Part shown: in pieces, positions 1 to 5,791 of the stretch
How positions within the stretch are numbered: position 1 is the first letter of the stretch
Layout of the letters: every line of letters begins with the position of its first letter
From: JBPOIS01 sp052034295
Lineage (GTDB): Bacteria; Pseudomonadota; Gammaproteobacteria; Pseudomonadales; Moraxellaceae
DNA: 9,175 nucleotides
NCBI GenBank assembly: GCA_052034295.1
Contig: JBPOIS010000013.1
Coordinates: 1 to 9,175, forward strand
Direction: 5' to 3'
The notes under the pieces: generated by a model
What the model was told of the DNA's origin: nothing
Database searches by the model: none
The model's input: only the letters and a program-made list of their open reading frames with translations
Translations under genes and position numbers: made by a program

Positions 1-696
1 CCCGACCAGATAGCTGATCCAGATTTCCTCAAAGGACATGTCAAACGCCACCGAAAAGCCCTGATAGACCCGGTCGCTGGCATTGACGCCGAGGATGGCG
101 TTTTCACTGCGCAAAAAATGACAAATGCTGCCCTGATTGATCTGGATGCCCTTGGGCTTGCCGGTGCTGCCCGAGGTATAAATCACATAGGCCGGATGAT
201 GCGGCTGCGCCCCACGCCGCTGTAGCAGTGGCCCGTCCACCTGCACCTGCAGCGCCTCCACCGTCCACAGCATTCCCTGCACCACCCCCGCGGCCTGTAA
301 CGCCTCAGCCACCGCCTGGGATGCCACCAGTCCCATCGCCCCGGCATCCTGCAGACACACCCCGATCCGCTCCACCGGCACCTCGGCATCAAACGGCAAC
401 CAGCCCGCGCCGGTCTTGGCAATCGCCAGTTGCGCCACCAACAGCGCCATCCCCCGTGGCAGCCACAGCCCCACCAGTTGCCCCGGCCCCACCCCGGCCT
501 GCATCAGGTGGTGGGCCATCACATCGGCAGCCTGCCCCAGCTCGGCATAGGTCAGGGAGCGATCGCCCGACACCAGCGCCGTTTGCATCGGCAGCCGCCG
601 GGCGGTGTCCTCAAACAGGTCGGCCAGCACCTCGTGGCGCAGCAGTTCAGGCCGGTCCGGCCCGCGCAGGATGGACCCGGAAGCGATCGATGACAT
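1..696 (-). CDS. NRPS-like amino acid adenylation protein, Pls/PosA-like (N-terminal part, cut by window edge)
   Basis: This is the first 232 codons of an adenylate-forming enzyme read on the minus strand; the gene runs out of the window at base 1. Adenylation domains activate an amino acid with ATP and load it onto a carrier-protein thiol. Core motifs appear in order: A1 LTYAEL (residues 48-53), A2-like AKTGAGWLPFD (93-103), the A3 phosphate loop YTSGSTGKPKG (173-183), and the A4 region with FDMSFEEIW (218-226). There is no condensation domain upstream, so the protein begins directly with the adenylation domain. This fits the Pls/PosA family, in which an A domain and carrier protein are followed by a C-terminal acyltransferase-like membrane region, but that C-terminal part is not visible. 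ATG at 696-694 is the first in-frame start and has only a weak AGGG upstream. It is transcribed divergently from polA. The adenylation identity is firm; the Pls/PosA assignment is an inference. Confidence 0.85.
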   Translation of the reverse strand, partial: MSSIASGSILRGPDRPELLRHEVLADLFEDTARRLPMQTALVSGDRSLTYAELGQAADVMAHHLMQAGVGPGQLVGLWLPRGMALLVAQLAIAKTGAGWLPFDAEVPVERIGVCLQDAGAMGLVASQAVAEALQAAGVVQGMLWTVEALQVQVDGPLLQRRGAQPHHPAYVIYTSGSTGKPKGIQINQGSICHFLRSENAILGVNASDRVYQGFSVAFDMSFEEIWISYLVG

Positions 697-744
697 GATG
701 GTGCACAGCCCTGGCAGAAAAACCTGCTGCCATCTAAGCCCGAC

Positions 745-756
745 CGGATTAATCCG
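745..756. repeat. Perfect 12-bp palindrome CGGATTAATCCG, possible operator
   Basis: The sequence CGGATT-AATCCG is fully self-complementary. It sits 49 bp upstream of the NRPS-like start codon, on the side expected for an operator of that gene, and about 140 bp from the polA start. Twelve-base palindromes can occur by chance, and nothing here identifies a binding protein. Confidence 0.35.
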
Positions 757-840
757 AACTTAAGCCGCAACAGCGCCCGGATTTTTTTGGCAAAACCCCA
801 GGGGTTCTGCACGATCGGACTGAGACAGAGCCGCGTTTTT

Positions 841-867
841 TTGAACCACTGCCGTTTCGGCTACACT
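841..867 (+). promoter_or_regulatory. polA: Weak sigma70-like promoter candidate for polA
   Basis: TTGAAC (841-846) matches four of six bases of the -35 consensus and TACACT (862-867) matches four of six of the -10. The spacer of 15 bp is shorter than the usual 16-18. Transcription from here would give a leader of roughly 25 bases before the ATG at 898. This is a by-eye candidate only. Confidence 0.25.
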
Positions 868-897
868 AGCGGCAGACTGCCCAGGCTGGACCGACCG

Positions 898-3684
898 ATG
901 AACACCCCGCTGCGTGATGACCCACCCTTTGTGCTGGTGGATGGCTCGTATTTCATGTTTCGCGCCTATCATGCCCTGCCGCCGCTGCAGACCTCGCAGG
1001 GTCTGCACACCCATGCCGTGCGCGGCGCAGCGATGGCCCTGCAAAAGCTGATCCGCCGCACCCAGCCCACCCACATGGCGGTGGTGTTTGACACCCCGGA
1101 ACCCACCTTCCGCCACGAGCTGTCCGAGTTTTACAAGGCCCACCGCCCCAGCATGCCGGGCGAGCTGTCCGAACAGGTGCCCTACCTGCACGCGCTGATC
1201 CGGGCGCTGGGCATTCCCATGCTCAAGCTGCCGGGGGCCGAGGCCGACGACCTGATTGGCACACTGGCACGGCGTGCCTGCCGCGAAGGCCACCACGTGC
1301 TGATTTCCACCGGCGACAAGGACATGTGCCAGCTGGTCGATGACTGGATCGTGCTGGAAGACAGCTTCAAGGAAAAAACCATGGACCATGCCGCCGTGGT
1401 GGAAAAATTCGGCGTGCGTCCCGACCAGATCGTCGATTTTCTGGCGCTGATGGGCGACAGCTCAGACGGCATCCCCGGCATTCCACGCATTGGTGCCAAA
1501 ACCGCCGCCAAGCTGCTCAACCAATACGACACGATGGCGGGCATCCTCGCCCATCTGGATGAGATCAAGGGTGCCGTGGGCCAGTCGCTGCGCGACCATC
1601 AGGGCGACATCCCGCTCAACCACCAGCTGGCCACCATCGTCTGCGACCTGCCGCTGACGCTGGACTGGCACGAGCTGCGGCTGGGCCAGCCCAACGTGCC
1701 CGAACTGCGCCGCCTGTACACCGAACTGGAATTCCGCACCCTGCTGCAGTCGCTCGACCACCCCAACAACCCGGACAACCTTGCCCATCAGGACCAGACC
1801 CGCCCACGCCCGCCCGTCACGGCCCTGGCAGCGACCGAAGCGCACAGCCCGGTGCGGCCCGAACGCCCCGGACAGGGCCTGTGGCACACCATCCTGAGCG
1901 AAGACCGCTTTGCGGTCCTGCTGAGCCAGCTACAGGCTGCTCTCGATCAGGGCCGTCCGGTGGTGCTGGACACCGAAACCACCGCGCTGGACTGGCGGCA
2001 GGCGCGATTGGTCGGGCTGTCGTTTGCCTTTCAGTCCGGCGAAGCCTGCTACCTGCCGCTGGCGCATGATTATCTGGATGCCCCGGAACAACTGCCGCTG
2101 CAGCGCTGTCTGGACCGGCTGCAGCCGTTTTTTGAGCACCCGCAGCTCAAAAAAATCGGTCACCACCTCAAGTACGACGCCCACGTGCTGGCCAACCACG
2201 GCATTACCCTGCAGGGCTGGTACTTTGACACCATGCTGGCCTCGTATGTGCTGAACCCCACCGCCACCCGCCACAACATGGACGATCTGGCGCAGTTTTA
2301 TCTGGATTACCGCACCACCACGTTTGAAGACGTGGCCGGCAAGGGCGTCAAGCAGCTCACCTTTAACCAGGTGGCGGTGGAGATCGCCTCAGACTATGCC
2401 GCCGAGGATGCCGACATCACCCACCGGCTGTACGACTGTTTCAAGGCCCGGCTGGCCGAAGTGCCTGCGCTGGAATCGCTGCTGCATCAGGTGGAAATGC
2501 CGCTGGCCCGCCAGCTCTGGCAGATGGAACGCGATGGCATCCTGCTGGATTTCACCTTTTTGAAACAACTGGGCCACCGCTTCGGGCAGGACATGCAGGC
2601 GCTGGAGCAGCAGGCCCACCAGCACGCCGGCCAGCCCTTCAATGTCGCCTCACCCAAGCAGCTCGGCGAAATCCTGTTTGACCGGCTGGGGGTGCAGGGG
2701 GGCAAAAAAACCGCCTCCGGCCAGTACGCCACCAGCGAAGCCGTGCTGGAGCAGATCGAACACCCACTGGCCAGTACCGTGCTGGAATACCGGAGTCTGG
2801 CCAAACTGAAAAACACCTACACCGACCGGCTAGTCGAGCAGGCCGATCCACGCACCCTGCGTGTGCACACCAGCTACCATCAGGCCGCTGTGGCCACCGG
2901 GCGGCTGTCGTCCTCCGACCCGAACCTGCAGAACATTCCGATCCGGGGTGAAACCGGCCGCCTGCTGCGTCAGGCCTTCATCGCCCCGCCGGGACGGCTG
3001 CTGCTGGCGGCGGATTATTCACAGATCGAGCTGCGGCTGATGGCGCATTTTTCCCAGGATGAAGCGTTGCTGCGCGCCTTTGCGCAGGGACTGGACATTC
3101 ACCGCGCCACCGCAGCCGAAGTGCTGGGCATCGCGCTGGAGGACGTGACCAGCGACCAGCGCCGTCGGGCCAAGGCGATCAATTTCGGGCTGATCTATGG
3201 CATGTCCGCCTTTGGACTGGCCAAACAGCTGAAAATCTCCCGCACAGAAGCCCAGGACTACATTGGCCGCTACTTTGCCCGCTATCCCGGCGTGCTGGCC
3301 TACATGGAGCGCACCCGTGCGCAGGCTGCGGCACAGGGCTATGTCTCCACCCTGCTGGGCCGCCGCCTGTACATGCCGGACATCCGGGCCAAAAACCCCA
3401 GCCTGAAAAGCGCCGCCGAACGGGCCGCCATCAATGCGCCGCTGCAGGGCACCGCCGCCGACATCATCAAGCTGGCCATGCTGGCCGTGTCGGCCGAGCT
3501 GCCGGCCGACCGGGCACGGATGCTGCTGCAGGTGCATGACGAACTGGTGTTTGAAGTGGATGCCGAGGCCGCCCCGGCACTGAGCCAGCAGATTGCCCGG
3601 CAGATGGTCGGCGTGATGTCGCTGGATGTGCCGCTGCTGGTCGAGGTGGGTCTGGGGGCCAACTGGGCCGAAGCACACGGCTGA
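898..3684 (+). CDS. polA: DNA polymerase I
   Basis: This gene encodes a full-length DNA polymerase I of 928 aa, the same length as the E. coli enzyme. It fills gaps after excision repair and removes Okazaki-fragment primers in the cytoplasm. The 5' nuclease domain (about 1-300) carries LVDGSYF with D15, EADD (115-118), STGDKDM and the FLALMGDSSD segment leading into a helix-hairpin-helix. A proline-rich linker leads to the 3'-5' exonuclease, whose metal ligands are all present: D358 and E360 (DTET), D427 (KYD), Y500 and D504 (YAAED). The polymerase domain has motif A DYSQIELR (D706), motif B RRRAKAINFGLIYG (755-768, with K759, F763 and Y767) and motif C VHDE (H880, D881). Proofreading should therefore be intact. 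The ATG at 898 is chosen because family homology begins there; the frame is open from an ATG at 787, but those 37 extra residues look unlike PolA. The ribosome-binding site is weak (AGG about 14 bases upstream). Confidence 0.97.
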   Translation: MNTPLRDDPPFVLVDGSYFMFRAYHALPPLQTSQGLHTHAVRGAAMALQKLIRRTQPTHMAVVFDTPEPTFRHELSEFYKAHRPSMPGELSEQVPYLHALIRALGIPMLKLPGAEADDLIGTLARRACREGHHVLISTGDKDMCQLVDDWIVLEDSFKEKTMDHAAVVEKFGVRPDQIVDFLALMGDSSDGIPGIPRIGAKTAAKLLNQYDTMAGILAHLDEIKGAVGQSLRDHQGDIPLNHQLATIVCDLPLTLDWHELRLGQPNVPELRRLYTELEFRTLLQSLDHPNNPDNLAHQDQTRPRPPVTALAATEAHSPVRPERPGQGLWHTILSEDRFAVLLSQLQAALDQGRPVVLDTETTALDWRQARLVGLSFAFQSGEACYLPLAHDYLDAPEQLPLQRCLDRLQPFFEHPQLKKIGHHLKYDAHVLANHGITLQGWYFDTMLASYVLNPTATRHNMDDLAQFYLDYRTTTFEDVAGKGVKQLTFNQVAVEIASDYAAEDADITHRLYDCFKARLAEVPALESLLHQVEMPLARQLWQMERDGILLDFTFLKQLGHRFGQDMQALEQQAHQHAGQPFNVASPKQLGEILFDRLGVQGGKKTASGQYATSEAVLEQIEHPLASTVLEYRSLAKLKNTYTDRLVEQADPRTLRVHTSYHQAAVATGRLSSSDPNLQNIPIRGETGRLLRQAFIAPPGRLLLAADYSQIELRLMAHFSQDEALLRAFAQGLDIHRATAAEVLGIALEDVTSDQRRRAKAINFGLIYGMSAFGLAKQLKISRTEAQDYIGRYFARYPGVLAYMERTRAQAAAQGYVSTLLGRRLYMPDIRAKNPSLKSAAERAAINAPLQGTAADIIKLAMLAVSAELPADRARMLLQVHDELVFEVDAEAAPALSQQIARQMVGVMSLDVPLLVEVGLGANWAEAHG

Positions 3685-3697
3685 ACGGCCACAAAAG

Positions 3698-3726
3698 CCC
3701 CAGCCGGATCAGGTGTCCGGCTGGGG
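3698..3726 (+). terminator. Hairpin terminator candidate after polA
   Basis: CCCCAGCCGGA (3698-3708) and TCCGGCTGGGG (3716-3726) form a perfect 11-bp stem with a 7-base loop, starting 13 bases past the polA stop. An AAAA tract precedes the stem but no T-run follows on the plus strand, so it is only partly typical of an intrinsic terminator. No gene reads toward it on the minus strand within the window. Confidence 0.65.
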
Positions 3727-3747
3727 TGAAACAAGAGGTCCAGAGCT

Positions 3748-3879
3748 ATGAATTATCGGGCATCTATCGGATCTGGTTGTGGTTTTCGCTTTGTTCTTTT
3801 CCCAGGGTTCGTCTGTCGGTGCAATCTGTCAGCTCTCGGCAATTGTGCGCAGTTGGTTGGTGTTTTCGCGTTGTGGTGA
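3748..3879 (+). CDS. Doubtful small ORF (43 aa), cysteine-containing
   Basis: An ATG follows AAGAGG (3733-3738) with 9-base spacing and opens 43 codons ending in TGA at 3877-3879. The product begins MNYRAS, contains GCGFRFVLFPGF (residues 10-21), and has four cysteines (C11, C23, C25, C33). I do not recognise it as a known small protein. The R...GFR pattern faintly recalls the C-terminal end of formylglycine-generating-enzyme-like folds, so it could be a leftover gene fragment. A chance ORF is equally likely, since two other frames are also open through part of the region. Confidence 0.2.
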   Translation: MNYRASIGSGCGFRFVLFPGFVCRCNLSALGNCAQLVGVFALW

Positions 3880-3988
3880 TCGCGGGCTATGGGCCTATCA
3901 TGGCGACCACGCCGGACAGGTCGTGTCGCTGCAATCAGCGCATCGCCCCGAAGATGTAACTGTTTATTTCAAACCCCAAAACCGGTCG

Positions 3989-4011
3989 ATTTATGAAAAA
4001 TTTTCATAAAT
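3989..4011. repeat. Perfect 23-base inverted repeat, candidate operator upstream of the sulfur cluster
   Basis: ATTTATGAAAA (3989-3999) and TTTTCATAAAT (4001-4011) are exact reverse complements around a single central A. The repeat lies 90 bases upstream of the rhodanese ATG and about 30 bases upstream of a TTGACA hexamer, a position suited to an activator or repressor. A one-base centre makes a tight RNA hairpin unlikely, so a DNA-protein site is the better reading. The regulator is unknown. Confidence 0.5.
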
Positions 4012-4039
4012 AAATATTTTTATATTACTTCCTGTGCTT

Positions 4040-4067
4040 TTGACAGCCCCTTAAGCTGAGGCATCAC
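4040..4067 (+). promoter_or_regulatory. Candidate promoter for the rhodanese-acetyltransferase transcript
   Basis: TTGACA (4040-4045) is a perfect sigma70 -35 hexamer. The best -10 at 16-bp spacing is CATCAC (4062-4067), only three of six matches, which would suit an activator-dependent promoter. The AT-rich tract just upstream (about 3985-4030) could act as an UP element or a regulator-binding region. Calling a promoter here is an inference. Confidence 0.35.
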
Positions 4068-4086
4068 GGTACTGCACCGCCCCCAC

Positions 4087-4093
4087 AGGAGAG
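4087..4093 (+). promoter_or_regulatory. Ribosome-binding site of the rhodanese gene
   Basis: AGGAGAG ends 7 bases before the ATG at 4101, a strong Shine-Dalgarno match. It fixes this start over the out-of-frame ATG at 4105. Confidence 0.8.
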
Positions 4094-4100
4094 TCTGATC

Positions 4101-4577
4101 ATGAGTGCCGCGCTGGCCGATGTCCTTTACACCGATCCCCAGTTCCTGCTGGCACAGGCCCGTGAGCAGGCCCGCCAGGCAGGGCTGGGCTTCGCCGGTG
4201 CGCTCCCGCCCCGGCAGGCCTGGCAGCTGGTTCAGCAGCAGGCCGCCACGCTGGTGGATGTGCGCACAGCAGAAGAGCGTAAATTTGTCGGCCAGATTCC
4301 CGGCAGTGTGGCGGTTGCCTGGGCCACCGGAACAGCATTCACCCGGAACCCACGTTTTATCCGTGAGCTGGAAGCCAGATTTGCCAAGGATCAGGTGCTG
4401 CTGCTGATCTGCCGCAGTGGCCAGCGCTCTGCGGCTGCAGCCCTCGCGGCCACCGCGGCCGGATTCAGCCAGGTGTTTCAGGTGCTGGAAGGCTTTGAAG
4501 GTGAATTGAATGGCCAGCAGCAGCGCGGCCGTCAGGCGGGCTGGCGCTTTCATGGCCTGCCCTGGGTGCAGGATTGA
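4101..4577 (+). CDS. Single-domain rhodanese-like sulfurtransferase
   Basis: This encodes a 158-aa cytoplasmic protein with one rhodanese domain. Visible hallmarks are LVDVRTAEER (residues 51-60), IPGSVAV (66-72) and the active-site loop LLICRSGQRS (101-110) with the catalytic cysteine C104, which would carry a persulfide during transfer of sulfane sulfur. The first 35 or so residues are a helical extension before the domain. The tail GWRFHGLPW (about 147-155) resembles the end of other single-domain rhodaneses. There is no signal peptide. Only 19 bases separate its stop from the acetyltransferase ATG, so the two are very likely cotranscribed. Rhodaneses are frequent partners in family 2A encapsulin loci, where a role in delivering or mobilising stored sulfur is plausible. 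The true sulfur donor and acceptor cannot be read from sequence. Confidence 0.9.
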   Translation: MSAALADVLYTDPQFLLAQAREQARQAGLGFAGALPPRQAWQLVQQQAATLVDVRTAEERKFVGQIPGSVAVAWATGTAFTRNPRFIRELEARFAKDQVLLLICRSGQRSAAAALAATAAGFSQVFQVLEGFEGELNGQQQRGRQAGWRFHGLPWVQD

Positions 4578-4596
4578 AGACGGACCGGGGTGTGAC

Positions 4597-5661
4597 ATGA
4601 GTGTTTTTTTGCCGTACCCGCCCACGCCAGTCGCGCCGCAGTGGTCCGATGCGCCCCATGGCGCCCTGGACCGGCAGGCGCTGGTGGAGATTGTCCATGA
4701 CCTCAAGCAGGCCCGCCGCGACTGGCGCAAGCGTCAGCAGCGCACCGAAACCGGGGGACGCGAACTGCCCTCCCGCGAGGCCGTCCGTGAGATCCTGAAT
4801 GCCCTGCGTGGGGTGCTGTTCCCGATGCGGCTCGGTCCCGTGGACCTGCGCGCGGAGACGGAGGATTTTTATGTGGGGTATCAGCTGGACACGGCCCTGA
4901 CGGCGCTGCTGCAGCAGGTCCAGCTGACCCTGCGCTATCAGGTGCGCCTGCAGTCACGGCAGGCCCCACCGGACCATGTGCCGATTGATGCCCATGCCCG
5001 CCACATCGTCCAGCAATTGGCCAGCCAGCTGCCCGGCATCCGCCGCACCCTGGATGAGGACATCGAGGCCGCCTATGCCGGAGATCCCGCCGCCAGCAGC
5101 GTGGATGAAGTGCTGCTGTCCTATCCGGGGGTACAGGCGGTGATTGCCTACCGGCTGGCCCATGCGCTGTATCGGCTGGGGGCGCCGCTGCTGGCGCGGG
5201 TGATCAGCGAACTGGCCCATGCCGAAACCGGCATCGACATCCATCCCGGCGCCCAGATCGGCTCAGGGTTTTTCATTGACCATGGCACCGGGGTGGTGAT
5301 CGGCGAAACCACCCGGATTGGCCAGCGGGTGCGCCTGTATCAGGCGGTCACGCTTGGGGCCAAACGCTTCGAGGTCGACAGTGAAGGCCGCCTGCAAAAG
5401 GATTATCCCCGCCATCCAGTCGTGGAAGATGACGTGGTGATCTATGCCGGTGCCACCATTCTGGGCCGGATCACCATCGGCCAGGGTTCCATCATCGGTG
5501 GCAACGTCTGGCTGACCCGCAGCGTCCCACCAAACAGTCAGGTCACCCAGGCGCTGATCCAGCAGGACACCCTGATCCAGCCGGGGCCCACGCCCCAGTC
5601 GCCGCCAGAATCGCCACAGGATCCCGTACCCGCTCCACCCCTAGACCTGCCTGTGGGCTGA
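4597..5661 (+). CDS. epsC: Serine O-acetyltransferase, EpsC/SrpH type
   Basis: This 354-aa enzyme transfers acetyl from acetyl-CoA to L-serine, making O-acetylserine, the precursor of cysteine. An all-helical N-terminal half (to about residue 205) precedes a left-handed beta-helix of hexapeptide repeats (about 210-325). The catalytic pair aligns with E. coli CysE D143 and H158: D214 in GIDIHPGAQIG and H229 in IDHGTGVVIGET, 15 residues apart as in CysE. H273 in the RHP motif matches CysE H193. The last 26 residues (329-354) form a tail with 11 prolines, beyond the usual catalytic core. The ATG at 4597 is preferred because GGGGTG lies 4 bases upstream and family-like sequence follows; an in-frame ATG at 4510 lies inside the rhodanese gene. 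The placement suggests it feeds cysteine synthesis for the encapsulated desulfurase downstream. The symbol epsC is a family name; cysE would also be used. Confidence 0.93.
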   Translation: MSVFLPYPPTPVAPQWSDAPHGALDRQALVEIVHDLKQARRDWRKRQQRTETGGRELPSREAVREILNALRGVLFPMRLGPVDLRAETEDFYVGYQLDTALTALLQQVQLTLRYQVRLQSRQAPPDHVPIDAHARHIVQQLASQLPGIRRTLDEDIEAAYAGDPAASSVDEVLLSYPGVQAVIAYRLAHALYRLGAPLLARVISELAHAETGIDIHPGAQIGSGFFIDHGTGVVIGETTRIGQRVRLYQAVTLGAKRFEVDSEGRLQKDYPRHPVVEDDVVIYAGATILGRITIGQGSIIGGNVWLTRSVPPNSQVTQALIQQDTLIQPGPTPQSPPESPQDPVPAPPLDLPVG

Positions 5662-5791
5662 TTCCCCCGCTGGTTTCTGAATCCAATTTTTTACCTGTGC
5701 ACCACCACCAGGTCAGGCACACAGGATTTTTGGTGCCAAAAAAACATTTTGACCCGGTATGGACCTGTTTTTTTCATGAGAGAGGATGCTG
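5662..5791 (+). promoter_or_regulatory. Leader between the acetyltransferase and shell genes, with potential hairpins
   Basis: This 130-bp gap is the only sizeable break inside the cluster. It holds two possible short hairpins: ACCTG (5693-5697) with CAGGT (5708-5712), and GGCAC (5716-5720) with GTGCC (5733-5737). It also has a symmetric TTTTTGG-TG-CCAAAAA element (5727-5742), an A-run and a 7-base T-run at 5768-5774. Shell protein must be made in larger amounts than the enzymes, so an internal promoter or a processing and stability element here is plausible. None is demonstrated. Confidence 0.4.
5778..5785 (+). promoter_or_regulatory. Ribosome-binding site of the encapsulin shell gene
   Basis: GAGAGAGG abuts an ATG at 5786 and lies 6 bases before the ATG at 5792. 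Normal spacing supports 5792 as the start, giving a protein that begins MSTPDTQLALG. Confidence 0.75.

Larger units (their letters stand above)
697..897. promoter_or_regulatory. Divergent intergenic region between the NRPS-like gene and polA
   Basis: About 200 bases lie between two divergent start codons, so promoters for both genes should be here. The region holds a perfect 12-bp palindrome (745-756), a short inverted repeat AACCCC-A-GGGGTT (794-806), and a weak sigma70-like candidate for polA (841-867). No convincing promoter for the minus-strand gene was found by eye. Confidence 0.5.
3727..4100. other. 374-bp gene-poor stretch between polA and the rhodanese gene
   Basis: No well-supported gene is visible here. 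The first 230 bases are of mixed composition and poorer in GC than the flanking genes, with one doubtful 43-codon ORF. From about 3960 to 4035 the sequence turns strongly AT-rich and holds a perfect inverted repeat. A consensus -35 hexamer and then the rhodanese ribosome-binding site follow. The length and composition suit a regulatory region for the downstream sulfur cluster, and a small RNA cannot be excluded by eye. Confidence 0.5.

Noticed and set aside
228..698. Long proline-rich plus-strand ORF opposite the adenylation gene
   Set aside because: It is the antisense shadow of a GC-rich gene. Its product is low-complexity, while the minus strand carries clear adenylation motifs.
787..897. 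In-frame ATG at 787 extending polA by 37 residues
   Set aside because: The added residues do not resemble the PolA N-terminus. Family-like sequence begins shortly after the ATG at 898, which also gives exactly 928 aa.
760..3734. Minus-strand ORFs opposite polA
   Set aside because: They overlap a fully convincing DNA polymerase I and show no recognisable domains; GC-rich codon bias keeps antisense frames open.
3726..3959. 77-codon ORF after polA
   Set aside because: Its start lies at the end of the terminator hairpin with no ribosome-binding site, and the product shows no recognisable feature.
4510..4596. In-frame ATG at 4510 extending the serine acetyltransferase by 29 residues
   Set aside because: It lies inside the rhodanese coding region in another frame. 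The ATG at 4597 has a closer ribosome-binding site (GGGGTG) and suits an operon junction.
5749..5777. TTGACC-N17-TTTCAT as a sigma70 promoter for the shell gene
   Set aside because: Transcription would begin around 5784, removing the GAGAGAGG ribosome-binding site from the message. A start so close to 5792 is unlikely.
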